Of a stretch of 41,451 nt of DNA, positions 23,515 through 32,520 are shown piece after piece. A program made the position numbers and the translations under genes. The notes under the pieces were generated by a model. It worked only from the letters and a program-made list of their open reading frames with translations. It was not told the origin of the DNA and ran no database searches. The stretch spans positions 1 to 41,451 of the forward strand of contig CANQQJ010000032.1 of NCBI GenBank assembly GCA_947625905.1, read 5' to 3'. Source of the DNA: an uncultured Clostridia bacterium (GTDB lineage Bacteria > Bacillota > Clostridia > Monoglobales > Monoglobaceae). Position 1 is the first letter of the stretch. The number at the start of each line of letters is the position of its first letter.

Positions 23515-25341
23515 TTATTCGACCGTGACCGACTTCGCCAAATTTCTGGGCTTGTCGATATCCAGGCCCTTGAGCGAGGAAACATAGTACGAGAACAGCT
23601 GAAGCGGCACCACGACCTCGCTGGGCATCGTGAGCGCGTCGCACTTGGGCACGTATATCACGTGATCCGCGACTTCTTTGATCTCCTCGTGTCCCTCCTC
23701 GGCCACCGCGATCACCACGGCGCCGCGGGCCGTCACTTCTCTTATATTGCTGAGCATCTTATCGAACAGTTCTTTAACGGTGCAGAGCGCCACGACCACC
23801 GTGCCCTCTTCCATAAGGGCAATGGTGCCGTGCTTCAGCTCGCCCGCCGCGTACGCCTCGGAATGTATGTACGATATCTCCTTGAGCTTCAGCGAGCCCT
23901 CGAGCGCCACCGCGTAGTCTAGCGTTCTTCCGATAAAGAACACGCTCTTTGCGCTGAAATACTTGGACGCTATATACTGGATATCACCCTTGTTTTCAAG
24001 CAGTTTTTCTATTCTCTGCGGAAGGGTCTCGATGGCTTTTATGTATTTCGCGATCTTTTCCTTGGGCAGAGTGCCGAGCTCCTGTCCGAAATAGATAGAC
24101 ATCAGGTATATGGCGGTCAGCTGGGTGCTGTAGGCCTTGGTCGTGGCAACCGCGATCTCGGGACCCGCCCAGGTGTAGAGCACGTCGTCCGCCTCGCGGG
24201 CTATGCAGCTGCCCACCGCGTTGACTATGGCGAACGTCCTGGCGCCGCGGCGCTTGGCCTCTCGCATGGCGGCTATCGTGTCCGCCGTCTCTCCCGACTG
24301 AGAGATCAGCACGACCAGAGTCTTTTCGTCCGCTATCGGATTGCAGTAGCGGAACTCGGAAGCGACCATCACTTCGACCGGGATGCGCACCATATTCTCT
24401 ATCACATACTTGCCCACAACGCCCACATGATAGGCGCTGCCGCAGGCGACTATGTATATCTTGTTTATGTTTCTGATATAATCAGCGGTGAGGGAAATGT
24501 CGTCCAGCACGACTTTTCCGTCTTTTATCCTGGGGCTCACGGTGTCGGCTATGGCTCTGGGCTGCTCCATGATCTCCTTGAACATAAAGTGCTCGTAGCC
24601 GCCCTTTTCGGCCGCCGAGATGTCCCAATCGACCTTATAGGCCTCTTTGGTGATCTCCTCGCGGTCGGTGTTGTATATCTTGACGTCGTCTTTGTTTATG
24701 ACCACGATCTCGTTGTTGTCCAGGAAATACACGTCTCTGGTGTGGCTCAGTATGGCCGGGATGTCGGACGCGATAAAATTCTCGCCCTCGCCCAGTCCGA
24801 CTATCAGCGGGCTCTCCTTGCGCACCGCGATGAACGAGTCGGGGTAGTCCGCGCAGAGCACGCCCAGCGCGTATGAGCCGTCGACCTTGCCGAGCACCTT
24901 TATCATGGCGTCAATTATATCGCCCTTGTAGTAATACTCAAACAGGTGCGCTATGACCTCGGTGTCGGTCTCGGATATGAACTCGAATCCCTTTTTGGTC
25001 AAATATTCGCGCAGCTTCAGATAGTTCTCGATAATGCCGTTGTGCACCACCGCGAACCTGCCCGAATTGCTCAGATGCGGATGCGAGTTCGTGTCCGACG
25101 GCTCGCCGTGGGTCGCCCATCTGGTGTGGCCGATGCCCATTGTGCCGTGTATCGCCGCTCCGCCGTCTATCATCTCGCTGAGGCGGGAGAGACGTCCTTT
25201 CTTTTTTCTGACCGCTATCCCCTCGTCGGTCATGACCGCCACTCCGGCCGAGTCATAACCTCTGTATTCCAGCTTTGAGAGCCCGTCAAGCAAAACGGGA
25301 GCCGCCTGCTTCGGGCCCACATATCCAACTATTCCGCACAT
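23515..25341 (-). CDS. glmS: Glutamine-fructose-6-phosphate aminotransferase (isomerizing)
   Basis: 608 residues, the usual length. Cys2 (MCGIVGYVG) is the N-terminal nucleophile of the glutaminase half. HTRWATHGEPSDTNSHPH holds the substrate loop, and two SIS sugar-isomerase domains follow (SGETADT near 353 and the SLKLKEISYIHSEAYAAGELKHG region). The C-terminus NLAKSVTVE is canonical. It makes glucosamine-6-phosphate for peptidoglycan and other amino-sugar polymers. AGGAGG precedes the ATG. It sits 13 bases after the glycosyltransferase gene, so the two and the SpoIID-like gene likely form one envelope operon. No room exists for a glmS ribozyme at this 5' end. Confidence 0.98.
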   Translation of the reverse strand: MCGIVGYVGPKQAAPVLLDGLSKLEYRGYDSAGVAVMTDEGIAVRKKKGRLSRLSEMIDGGAAIHGTMGIGHTRWATHGEPSDTNSHPHLSNSGRFAVVHNGIIENYLKLREYLTKKGFEFISETDTEVIAHLFEYYYKGDIIDAMIKVLGKVDGSYALGVLCADYPDSFIAVRKESPLIVGLGEGENFIASDIPAILSHTRDVYFLDNNEIVVINKDDVKIYNTDREEITKEAYKVDWDISAAEKGGYEHFMFKEIMEQPRAIADTVSPRIKDGKVVLDDISLTADYIRNINKIYIVACGSAYHVGVVGKYVIENMVRIPVEVMVASEFRYCNPIADEKTLVVLISQSGETADTIAAMREAKRRGARTFAIVNAVGSCIAREADDVLYTWAGPEIAVATTKAYSTQLTAIYLMSIYFGQELGTLPKEKIAKYIKAIETLPQRIEKLLENKGDIQYIASKYFSAKSVFFIGRTLDYAVALEGSLKLKEISYIHSEAYAAGELKHGTIALMEEGTVVVALCTVKELFDKMLSNIREVTARGAVVIAVAEEGHEEIKEVADHVIYVPKCDALTMPSEVVVPLQLFSYYVSSLKGLDIDKPRNLAKSVTVE

Positions 25342-25354
25342 ATTAATTACCTCC

Positions 25355-26575
25355 TTAACTTTCGTGTTCGGTGTGATACCATTCTTTTTTATGATGACTT
25401 ACAAGTCCGATCAATCCCGCGGGTATCCATGTCGCCGCGTAAAGCAGCAGCCCCGCGAGTTTAAACGGCGCGAACCTGTCAAGCTTTTTGTCGGCCGCAA
25501 GATTTATCAGAGCGGTCAAAAGCCCCAGGCCCAGATATATTTCAAGCGCTGCGTAACACGGCGCCTTTGTCCACAGCCCGCACAGCGGAACGCTCTCGCC
25601 CGAGAACATCCCCCTCGACGCGAAGACCGAGATCACCGCGAACACCGCGTACGCGAATACCCCGAGAAAGTCTCCGTACAGGCTGAGCCAGTCAAAAATT
25701 TTGCCTTTGCGCAGCAGCTTTCCGCCGTACTTTCCCTGGGCGCTGACGATGCCGCGGGCCCAGCGCACCCGCTGGAGCAGCGAGCTTTCGAGCTTGCTCG
25801 GCTTTTCGTCATACACGACCGCACCGCTTGAATATCCCGTCCTTTCGCCCATCAGCGCCAGGCGCGCGGTATACTCAAGGTCCTCGGCGAGACATTCTCC
25901 GCCGCCCGCCAGCTCTTTGAAAACCTCGCTTCTTATGCAGCAGCCCGTGCCGGAAAGCTTGACGTTAAGCCCGATATTGGAAGGCGCCAGCCGCCCCATT
26001 CTGTTTTCGAGCGAGCCCCACAGCGAGTACGCCGCGGTGAGCCAGCTCCTGTTCGGATTTTTTGTCTCTATCCTGCCCTGAACGGCCGCGAAGCCTCTGC
26101 CGAACGCGCGGCCCATTTCGGCGTAAAAGCCTTTTTCGACCAGATTGTCGGCGTCGATCAGCGCGACGCAGTCGGGCTCGTATTCATCAAAGATGCGCTC
26201 CGCCGCGCATTTAAGCGCCAGCGCCTTGTTTGGCTTGCCGTCCGTCCTTGTGATGATCCGCGCTCCGGCGCCCGCCGCGGCCTCGGCTGTTCTGTCCGAA
26301 CAGTTGTCGCACACGGCGTACACTCTGACATCGCTTTTGCCGTCCGCCGCGTCATAAGCGCTTTTCACCGCTCCGGCAATCACGCGCTCCTCGTCGCGGG
26401 CGGGAATTATCACCGCGAAGCTCATAGGCCCGCCGTCTTTTTCCGCTCGGCGCGGAAGCAGCGAAAACGCAGCCGCGGCGACGTAATACAATCCAATAAA
26501 AAAGAGTGCAAGCTCCAGACAATCCACGACGATCCCGCTATAGAACAACTGCGCACCCCACCCTTTGAGCAACAA
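25355..26575 (-). CDS. Membrane-bound family 2 glycosyltransferase
   Basis: 406 residues. A transmembrane helix (about 15-39) is followed by a cytoplasmic GT-A domain with FAVIIPARDEE (53-63), CDNCSD (89-94), DADN (141-144) and LAEDLEY (229-235), and then QRVRW (268-272), the QxxRW motif of processive enzymes such as cellulose and hyaluronan synthases. Three or four hydrophobic segments close the protein (about 295-395). It should polymerise or transfer a nucleotide-sugar at the membrane. Coupling to glmS suggests an amino-sugar donor such as UDP-GlcNAc, but this is inference. The annotated start is TTG with no clear Shine-Dalgarno and only about 14 bases after the predicted transcription start, so a start a few codons downstream (TTG or GTG within the first 17 residues) is possible. 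Confidence 0.85.
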   Translation of the reverse strand: MLLKGWGAQLFYSGIVVDCLELALFFIGLYYVAAAAFSLLPRRAEKDGGPMSFAVIIPARDEERVIAGAVKSAYDAADGKSDVRVYAVCDNCSDRTAEAAAGAGARIITRTDGKPNKALALKCAAERIFDEYEPDCVALIDADNLVEKGFYAEMGRAFGRGFAAVQGRIETKNPNRSWLTAAYSLWGSLENRMGRLAPSNIGLNVKLSGTGCCIRSEVFKELAGGGECLAEDLEYTARLALMGERTGYSSGAVVYDEKPSKLESSLLQRVRWARGIVSAQGKYGGKLLRKGKIFDWLSLYGDFLGVFAYAVFAVISVFASRGMFSGESVPLCGLWTKAPCYAALEIYLGLGLLTALINLAADKKLDRFAPFKLAGLLLYAATWIPAGLIGLVSHHKKEWYHTEHES

Positions 26576-26595
26576 AATGCCTAATAATAAAAGAT

Positions 26596-26624
26596 ATTAT
26601 ATAACAACAAAGGTATTATTTCAA
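26596..26624 (-). promoter_or_regulatory. Promoter of the glycosyltransferase-glmS operon
   Basis: On the minus strand TTGAAA (26624-26619), 17 bases, TATAAT (26601-26596). It diverges from the radA promoter about 160 bases away. Confidence 0.7.
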
Positions 26625-26760
26625 GGGTAAATATATTACATTTTTATCACAATTATATGAGCTGTTATATACAATACCCACACATCGGTTCCGATGAATG
26701 ACTGATTTTGCGCAATTTTAACCAAAATTAAAATCTCGGCCCGATATTTTTAAAAAATAT

Positions 26761-26789
26761 TGGACAAAAAAGCCTAATTATGGTATAAT
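26761..26789 (+). promoter_or_regulatory. Promoter of the radA-carD-ispDF region
   Basis: TGGACA (26761-26766), 17 bases, TATAAT (26784-26789) with an extended -10 TG at 26781-26782. Confidence 0.75.
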
Positions 26790-26798
26790 AAACTTACC

Positions 26799-26816
26799 AA
26801 AAGTTTGCAAACTTTT
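26799..26816. promoter_or_regulatory. 18-base perfect palindrome just after the radA -10 (operator candidate)
   Basis: AAAAGTTTGCAAACTTTT reads identically on both strands and begins ten bases after the -10 box, covering the expected transcription start and early leader. That position fits a repressor operator. It has no T-run and lies 56 bases before the gene, so it is not a terminator. The regulator is unknown. Confidence 0.5.
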
Positions 26817-26871
26817 AGGAAGAACGGACATTTTTCAGCAACGGCAAAACGCAAATTTCGGAGGTTGATCA

Positions 26872-28245
26872 ATGGCGAAAACAGTATTTGTCTGCTCGGA
26901 ATGCGGAAACGAGTATCCCAAATGGATGGGCAGGTGCACCGCCTGCGGCTCGTGGAACACTCTGGTCGAGGAGACCGTTATCACGGGCAAGGGGCGCGGC
27001 TCGAAAGCGTCCTCCTCCCTGATATCACAGGGCGGCGCGGAAGAGTCAAGGCCCGAGTATCTGAAGGACATCTCCACCCGCGAGGAACCCCGCTCATCGA
27101 CGGGGCTCTCGGAATTTGACCGAGTGCTGGGCGGAGGCCTTGTTCCGGGCTCGCTGGTTCTCCTGGGCGGGGACCCGGGCATCGGAAAATCCACGATACT
27201 GCTGCAAATATGCAGCTATCTCGGCAAAGACAAAAAAATACTGTACGTTTCGGGCGAGGAATCACTCAGGCAAATCAAGCTCCGCGCTGAGCGACTGGGC
27301 GCGGGATCCGACAATCTGAAGGTATATTCCGAGACCGACACCGAGATCATTTTAAACCGCGTGACAGCGGAAAAACCCGATATTCTGGTGGTTGACTCGG
27401 TCCAGACCATGTATAACCCGAACCTCACCTCGGCGCCCGGCAGCGTGTCTCAGATACGCGACACAGCGGCGGCGCTGATGAGGCTCGCGAAAAGCAGGTC
27501 GATCGCCACGTTTCTGGTGGGACACGTCACCAAGGACGGCTCGATCGCGGGGCCTAAGATCCTTGAGCACATCGTGGACTGCGTGCTGTATTTTGAGGGG
27601 GACCAGAACCGCTCCCACCGCATTATACGCGCGATAAAAAACAGATTCGGCTCCACCAACGAGATCGGAGTTTTTGAGATGGGCGAGCACGGGCTCACGG
27701 AGGTCTTGAATCCCTCCTCCGCCATGCTGTCGGGCAGACCGTCGGGCATACCGGGGAGCTGCATCGTCTGCACCATGGAAGGCACGCGCCCGGTTTTGGC
27801 CGAGATTCAGGCACTGGCGACGCCCACGATCTTCGGCAACCCGAGGCGAATGACGACCGGCGTCGACTTCAACCGAGCGGTCATGCTGCTGGCTATCCTT
27901 GAGAAACGCGCGGGGCTTGTGCTTTCGGCTCACGACACCTACATCAATGTGGTGGGCGGACTCAAGATGACCGAGCCCGCGGCGGACCTGGCCATACTGC
28001 TGGCCGTGGCGTCGGTTTTCAAGAACCGGCCCGTGCCCGAGGACCTGGCCGCTGTCGGCGAAGTGGGTCTCGCCGGCGAGATACGCTCCTGCGGATTTAT
28101 CGAAAGCCGTATCAGAGAAGCTGAAAAAATGGGATTTAAAAAAATCATCGTGCCGCCCATAGACGCTGAGACGGCGAACAGGTTTAAAGACATCGAGGTT
28201 TGTCAATACTCAAACATACTGCAAATATTAAAGAGCGTCTTTTAG
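26872..28245 (+). CDS. radA: DNA repair protein RadA
   Basis: 457 residues, full length. An N-terminal zinc finger with Cys8, Cys11, Cys22 and Cys25 precedes a RecA-like ATPase with Walker A GGDPGIGKST (99-108), the RadA-specific KNRFGST motif, and a C-terminal Lon-protease-like domain (from about 350) that lacks protease function in this family. RadA drives branch migration of recombination intermediates as a hexameric helicase. GGAGG lies upstream of the ATG. The carD gene follows after 100 bases, an order common in Firmicutes. Confidence 0.97.
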   Translation: MAKTVFVCSECGNEYPKWMGRCTACGSWNTLVEETVITGKGRGSKASSSLISQGGAEESRPEYLKDISTREEPRSSTGLSEFDRVLGGGLVPGSLVLLGGDPGIGKSTILLQICSYLGKDKKILYVSGEESLRQIKLRAERLGAGSDNLKVYSETDTEIILNRVTAEKPDILVVDSVQTMYNPNLTSAPGSVSQIRDTAAALMRLAKSRSIATFLVGHVTKDGSIAGPKILEHIVDCVLYFEGDQNRSHRIIRAIKNRFGSTNEIGVFEMGEHGLTEVLNPSSAMLSGRPSGIPGSCIVCTMEGTRPVLAEIQALATPTIFGNPRRMTTGVDFNRAVMLLAILEKRAGLVLSAHDTYINVVGGLKMTEPAADLAILLAVASVFKNRPVPEDLAAVGEVGLAGEIRSCGFIESRIREAEKMGFKKIIVPPIDAETANRFKDIEVCQYSNILQILKSVF

Positions 28246-28345
28246 TTTAATACGTTTCAATGTGTTTCGTGTATGGCCCCTAAAGTGTAAACAGGCGCAG
28301 TGCGCCCGACGCCGATCTATCGGCAGAAATCAGGGAGTGTTTATT

Positions 28346-28822
28346 ATGTTTCAAATTGGCGACAAAGTGGCTTATCCCATGCACGGAGCGGGAGTTATAA
28401 AGTGCATCGAGCAGCAAAAGATACTCGGCGAGGAAACTCAGTATTTTATCCTTAAGCCCTGCGTAGGCGAGCTGGAAATCAAAATACCGGTGGCGAGAAT
28501 CGACCAGATCGGCCTTCGGTATATCGTGTCGGAAAACGAGGCCGACGAGGTTATAAACGAGTTCGGGACCTGCGAGTGTCCCGAAGCGGGGAACTGGAAC
28601 AAGCGTTACCGCGACAATCTGGAAAAGCTCAAAGCGGGCGACATCTTTGACGTGGCGAGGATCACGAAATCGCTTATCATCCGCGACAGAAAAAAGAGCC
28701 TTTCGAACTTTGAACGCAAAATGCTGAGCAACGCCAAAAATATTCTTATATCGGAACTGGTCATGTCCAAAAACTCGACCTATCCCGATATCGAAAATCT
28801 GCTTATGAGCAAGATCTCATAA
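28346..28822 (+). CDS. CarD-family transcriptional regulator
   Basis: 158 residues from the ATG at 28346, which has AGGGAG upstream. A longer reading from 28262 adds 28 residues rich in Arg and Cys that do not resemble the family, so I reject it. The N-terminal FQIGDKVAYPMHGAGVI (2-18) is the RNA-polymerase-interacting domain shared by CarD and Mfd. The C-terminal helical part (about 70-158, with RDRKKSLSNFERKML) would bind the upstream edge of the transcription bubble. CarD proteins stabilise open complexes at many housekeeping promoters. It is followed by ispD after 22 bases, a widely conserved neighbourhood. Confidence 0.93.
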   Translation: MFQIGDKVAYPMHGAGVIKCIEQQKILGEETQYFILKPCVGELEIKIPVARIDQIGLRYIVSENEADEVINEFGTCECPEAGNWNKRYRDNLEKLKAGDIFDVARITKSLIIRDRKKSLSNFERKMLSNAKNILISELVMSKNSTYPDIENLLMSKIS

Positions 28823-28844
28823 GGCGAAAGCGGAAAGGATTTTT

Positions 28845-29558
28845 ATGGATTCTGTTTCGGTCATAATCGCGGCCGCGGGCAGCGGCACAAGAATGGGCAT
28901 GGGCCCGCAAAAAAGCAAACAATTCACAGAGATCCGCGGCGTCCCCGTTATTGCGAGGACGCTTCGGGTTTTTGAGGAGATCCCTCGGGTCTCGAAGATC
29001 ATCATCGTCACCCGAAAAATCGACATCGAAGCCATGCGGGAGCTTGTGAAAAAATACAAATTCTTAAAGGTCGACGACATTATCGAGGGCGGCGATACCC
29101 GTATGCGGTCGGTGAGACTGGGGCTTGAGAGGCTCGGCGCCGACAAGCGCGGCATAGTTTTGATCCACGACGGCGCGAGGCCGTTTATCGAGCGCGAACG
29201 CGTCATGGAGCTGATACACGAGATCGAGAGCGAGCGCTGCGAGGCGGCCGCCGTGGGCGTGCCCGTCAAGGACACGATAAAGCAGCTCGATGAGTCGGGC
29301 TTTATCGGCACAACGCCCGAGCGCAGCAGTCTGGTCTCGATACAGACGCCCCAGGCGTTCAGATACGACCTTATCATGAAGGCTCACAAAAGAGCCGAGA
29401 GCAAGGGCATGGAGTTCACCGACGACTGCGCGGTCGTCGAGAATCTTTCGGCCGAGCGCGTCAAGGTCATAATCGGCGACTACACAAACATAAAGATAAC
29501 CACGCCCGAGGATCTGATAATGGCGGAAATGATACTCAGCGGCACGGAGGACGAATAA
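28845..29558 (+). CDS. ispD: 2-C-methyl-D-erythritol 4-phosphate cytidylyltransferase
   Basis: 237 residues, standard length. It joins MEP to CTP in the non-mevalonate isoprenoid pathway. The N-terminal IIAAAGSGTRMGMGPQK (8-24) is the CTP-binding loop. VLIHDGARPF (104-113) and the TPQAFRYDLI and EFTDDCAVVE stretches are family signatures. AAAGGA precedes the ATG. It ends three bases before ispF, with which it acts in sequence around IspE. Confidence 0.96.
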   Translation: MDSVSVIIAAAGSGTRMGMGPQKSKQFTEIRGVPVIARTLRVFEEIPRVSKIIIVTRKIDIEAMRELVKKYKFLKVDDIIEGGDTRMRSVRLGLERLGADKRGIVLIHDGARPFIERERVMELIHEIESERCEAAAVGVPVKDTIKQLDESGFIGTTPERSSLVSIQTPQAFRYDLIMKAHKRAESKGMEFTDDCAVVENLSAERVKVIIGDYTNIKITTPEDLIMAEMILSGTEDE

Positions 29559-29561
29559 ATT

Positions 29562-30038
29562 ATGGAAACGAGGATCGGCATCGGCTACGATGTTCACAAG
29601 CTTGTCGAAAACAGGCCGCTGATAATCGGCGGCGTTAAGATCGAGCACGAAAAAGGCCTGCTCGGCCACAGCGACGCGGACGTGCTTATCCACGCGGTTA
29701 TGGACGCCCTGCTTGGCGCCGCGGCGCTCGGGGACATAGGCATGCACTTTCCCGACACCGACCCGGAATACAGCGGCGCGGACAGCGCGGAGCTGCTCCG
29801 GCGCGTGGGCGAGCTTCTTAAAAACGAGGGATACTCGATCTCGAACATAGATTCGATAATCGCGGCGCAGGCGCCCAAAATGGCGCCGCATATCAAAAAA
29901 ATGCGCGAAAACATCGCGGCGGCTCTTAATATCGAGCCCGGCCGCGTCAGCGTCAAAGCCACCACCACCGAAGGCATGGGCTTCGAAGGCCGTAGGGAAG
30001 GCATCTCCGCCCAAGCTGTGTGCTTGATATATAAATGA
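29562..30038 (+). CDS. ispF: 2-C-methyl-D-erythritol 2,4-cyclodiphosphate synthase
   Basis: 158 residues, the normal size of the homotrimeric enzyme. GIGYDVHKL (7-15) supplies the metal ligands Asp10 and His12; [19 protein letters not shown] and [12 protein letters not shown] are further active-site stretches; [13 protein letters not shown] near the end is canonical. It cyclises CDP-methylerythritol 2-phosphate with loss of CMP. The ribosome site GGAGG lies inside the 3' end of ispD, indicating translational coupling. Confidence 0.97.
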   Translation: METRIGIGYDVHKLVENRPLIIGGVKIEHEKGLLGHSDADVLIHAVMDALLGAAALGDIGMHFPDTDPEYSGADSAELLRRVGELLKNEGYSISNIDSIIAAQAPKMAPHIKKMRENIAAALNIEPGRVSVKATTTEGMGFEGRREGISAQAVCLIYK

Positions 30039-30049
30039 GGGGCGGCAGA

Positions 30050-30931
30050 GTGAAAAAACCAACTATTAAAGGCAATCTTATACTTATGATGACCGCTGTG
30101 ATATGGGGCGTCTCGTTCGTGTCGCAGCGTGTCGGAATGGAATACATAAAGCCGAACACCTTTAACGGTATACGCACGATACTCGGCGCGGTTATTTTGG
30201 TACCGTTTATTTTTATGCGCGAAAGAATGGGCAAAAGCAGACCGTCCGACGGGAAAAGCCTCCTTATCGGCGGCATTGTCTGCGGCTCGCTGCTGTGCGC
30301 GGCGGGCACGCTCCAGACATGGGGAATGGTGTACACGACGTCCGGCAAAAGCGGATTTATAACGGCGATGTATATGATCTTTGTGCCGATCATAGGACTT
30401 TTCGCGGGCAAAAAAATACGCGCCGCCACAGCGGTCGGCGTTGTCCTTGCCGTCGTCGGCATGTATATGCTGTCGATCGGCGGGGCGGATATCTCGGTCA
30501 ACAAGGGCGACGTTATGACCCTTGCCTGCGCGTTTATTTTCGCGTTCCACATCATGGCGGTCGACCGCTTTTCGAGCGAGGTCGACTGCGTGAAACTCGC
30601 GTGCCTGCAATTTTTTGTCTGCGGCTCGATCAATATAATACTTATGTTCCTGTTTGAACATCCCGATTGGGCGCTTGTGCGCGCGTGCGCCGTGCCTATC
30701 CTGTATTCGGGCATTATGAGCTGCGGAGTTGCGTACACGCTGCAGATCGTGGGCCAGCAGTACGCCGAGCCGACGACGGCCTCGATCATAATGAGTCTTG
30801 AGTCGGTTTTCGCCGCGCTCGCCGGCTGGGCGCTCCTCAGCGAAACGCTCACGCTCACGGAAGCGCTCGGCTGCGTGCTGATGTTCGCCGCGATCATCAT
30901 AGTGCAGCTCCCGCAAAAAAAGCGAGAATAA
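30050..30931 (+). CDS. EamA/DMT-family transporter
   Basis: 293 residues from GTG at 30050, chosen because GAGGGG lies seven bases upstream. An in-frame ATG at 30035 overlaps the ispF stop by four bases but has no ribosome site. Two EamA repeats (about 5-135 and 147-288) carry about ten membrane helices; GNLILMMTAVIWGVSFVSQR near the start and the final repeat are typical. It differs from the transporter at 177, so these are paralogues rather than a recent duplication. Substrate unknown. It is likely co-transcribed with ispDF, which does not by itself imply a role in isoprenoid metabolism. Confidence 0.9.
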   Translation: MKKPTIKGNLILMMTAVIWGVSFVSQRVGMEYIKPNTFNGIRTILGAVILVPFIFMRERMGKSRPSDGKSLLIGGIVCGSLLCAAGTLQTWGMVYTTSGKSGFITAMYMIFVPIIGLFAGKKIRAATAVGVVLAVVGMYMLSIGGADISVNKGDVMTLACAFIFAFHIMAVDRFSSEVDCVKLACLQFFVCGSINIILMFLFEHPDWALVRACAVPILYSGIMSCGVAYTLQIVGQQYAEPTTASIIMSLESVFAALAGWALLSETLTLTEALGCVLMFAAIIIVQLPQKKRE

Positions 30932-30944
30932 AACTGACGTCGGT

Positions 30945-31120
30945 TCTAATCAATGCGTTCCCACCTCCGTCTTTTCGCCTTCGGCGAAAATCCACCTCCT
31001 CCCCGGAGGAGGCAATCGGGCGGATAATATCCGCCCCTACTACATTTTCATATTACAATCATATGGGACGGGACGTCGAGGGCGCCGTCCCCTACGGGGT
31101 TGTGCACACTATTGTACTAT
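30945..31120. repeat. Repeats between the convergent EamA and nnrE genes
   Basis: Degenerate family C (TCTAATCAATGCGTTC, 30945-30960), CGCCTTCGGCG and CCTCCTCCCCGGAGGAGG (family A, to 31010), GGGCGGATAATATCCGCCCC (family B, 31018-31037) and GGGACGTCGAGGGCGCCGTCCC (31075-31096). No T-run terminator is present for either gene, so the repeat hairpins may serve that purpose. Confidence 0.75.
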
Positions 31121-31749
31121 TCCCCGGTCCCTATGCCTATGTTTATCACCGTTATCTTGCCGCAGTGGTCAAGGGCGGAAACGTGGGCGTTCTTTAAGTA
31201 CTGCACGGCAATGGTGTGGTCGGCTTTTATGGCGCCCTCGGCGGGGCTGCCCGAATCCGAAACTCCGCTCGGGATATCTATCGCGAACTTCACCGCGTCG
31301 CTGTCGTTTATAATGTCAAACAGCGGCCTCACGCTGTCTCTGAGTTCGCCGCGAAAGCCGGTACCGTACACGCAGTCGACGATAACGTCGCAGCCGTAGA
31401 TCACGGCCGCGCTTATTTTCGGGTCAAATTTTATTATCTCGATGCCCATATCCTTCGCGAGCTCGAAGTTCTTTATCGCGTCGGGCGTTTTCGGCTCTCC
31501 CGCCGCCATCATGATTATGGGCGTGCCGCCGAAATTTTTTATGTACCTCGCCGCCACATAGCCGTCGCCGCCGTTGTTGCCCGTGCCCGCGACGATAAGG
31601 CACAGCTTGGCCCCAAAGTCCTTGGTGCTATTTTTTATGTATTCCGCGGCGGCTCTGCCCGCGTTTTCCATCATGTCATAATACGACACGCCGCGCTCAA
31701 AGGCGGCTCTTTCTATCTCCTTCATCTCGGAGGCTGAAACTATGCGCAC
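31117..31749 (-). CDS. nnrE: NAD(P)H-hydrate epimerase
   Basis: 210 residues, the YjeF N-terminal domain alone without the fused NnrD dehydratase found in many bacteria. It interconverts R and S forms of hydrated NAD(P)H so that NnrD can repair them. AGTGNNGGDGYVAARYIKNF (about 54-73) is the nucleotide-binding signature, and VDCVYGTGFRGELRD is a second family stretch. It begins two bases after the DUF6062 gene. The stop codon lies in GGGACCGGGGAATAG, similar to the family C repeat found at the end of the EamA gene at 1055. Confidence 0.93.
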   Translation of the reverse strand: MRIVSASEMKEIERAAFERGVSYYDMMENAGRAAAEYIKNSTKDFGAKLCLIVAGTGNNGGDGYVAARYIKNFGGTPIIMMAAGEPKTPDAIKNFELAKDMGIEIIKFDPKISAAVIYGCDVIVDCVYGTGFRGELRDSVRPLFDIINDSDAVKFAIDIPSGVSDSGSPAEGAIKADHTIAVQYLKNAHVSALDHCGKITVINIGIGTGE

Positions 31750-31751
31750 TG

Positions 31752-32486
31752 TCAGTCCTCCACATCTATGGCCGCCAGCCGCTGTATGGCTCTCGGCAGC
31801 GCGTCCTTTGAATTTTTCCAGGGCTCGTCCTTAAAGCGGTAGTCGAACTTCTGTATGAACCAGTCCACATCCTCCTGAAGGGTGTCAAGCTGTCTCATCT
31901 CAAGAGGCGCTATGACTCCCAGAAGCTCGGCGTATTCCGCCGAGCTCAGGCGCTTTTTGCCCTCCGCCAGCAGCATGTTGAAGTGCTCCAGGCAGAATCC
32001 CTTGGAGTTCTTTATCTTCTCGATGAATTCGGGCTCCTTTTTCCAGAGGTGGAAGAAAGTGCCGATGTAGCTTTTCATGCGGCTCTCCATGCGATTGCAG
32101 GCGTAGCACGAGCCCTCAAGCTCGGTGAGGTACGCGTGTGCGGGCGAATCGCCCTCCTCCGCCTTTTTGAACAGGCCCTTTTTCGCGGGCTTTTGCGCCG
32201 CCTCGAGATCGAGCAGCTTTTTAAGCTCGCCGCGGACGTGCTTGAGGTGGGTGCTCGCCATCAGCGCCACGCCCAGGCGGTTCTGCTCGCCGTACATCTG
32301 CTCGTAGTGCTTTTTGCAGAAGCCCAGCTTGTCGGTTTCGCCTCTGATGTCCTCCTCCATATAAGAGGGGCCCAGGATATAGTTTAGTATATCCGATTCC
32401 AATTTTTTGTTCAGCGTGCAGAACAGACATTCCCCGTCCTGCTCGAGAGCCTCGTTCACCGGTATGGTGTAGAGTTCCTCTTTCAT
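31752..32486 (-). CDS. DUF6062-family protein
   Basis: 244 residues, soluble, function unknown. It matches the clostridial DUF6062 family by its N-terminal ELYTIPVNEALEQDGECLFC. Three Cys clusters (ECLFC 19-23, KLGFCKKHYEQM near 75, and SCYACNRM near 130) plus GFCLEHF near 166 look like repeated C..H/CxxC units that could bind metal in a helical, two-repeat protein. AAGGAG precedes the ATG. Coupling to nnrE is two bases, but no functional link is known to me. Confidence 0.8.
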   Translation of the reverse strand: MKEELYTIPVNEALEQDGECLFCTLNKKLESDILNYILGPSYMEEDIRGETDKLGFCKKHYEQMYGEQNRLGVALMASTHLKHVRGELKKLLDLEAAQKPAKKGLFKKAEEGDSPAHAYLTELEGSCYACNRMESRMKSYIGTFFHLWKKEPEFIEKIKNSKGFCLEHFNMLLAEGKKRLSSAEYAELLGVIAPLEMRQLDTLQEDVDWFIQKFDYRFKDEPWKNSKDALPRAIQRLAAIDVED

Positions 32487-32520
32487 TTATATCAACTCCT
32501 TGCCGGCAATCGCCGATTGC

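Noticed and set aside
25342-25354. glmS ribozyme
   Set aside because: Only 13 bases separate the glycosyltransferase stop from glmS, far too short for the ribozyme.
28262-28345. Upstream start for the CarD protein
   Set aside because: The extra 28 residues do not fit the family, and the ATG at 28346 has a good AGGGAG ribosome site and the canonical N-terminus.
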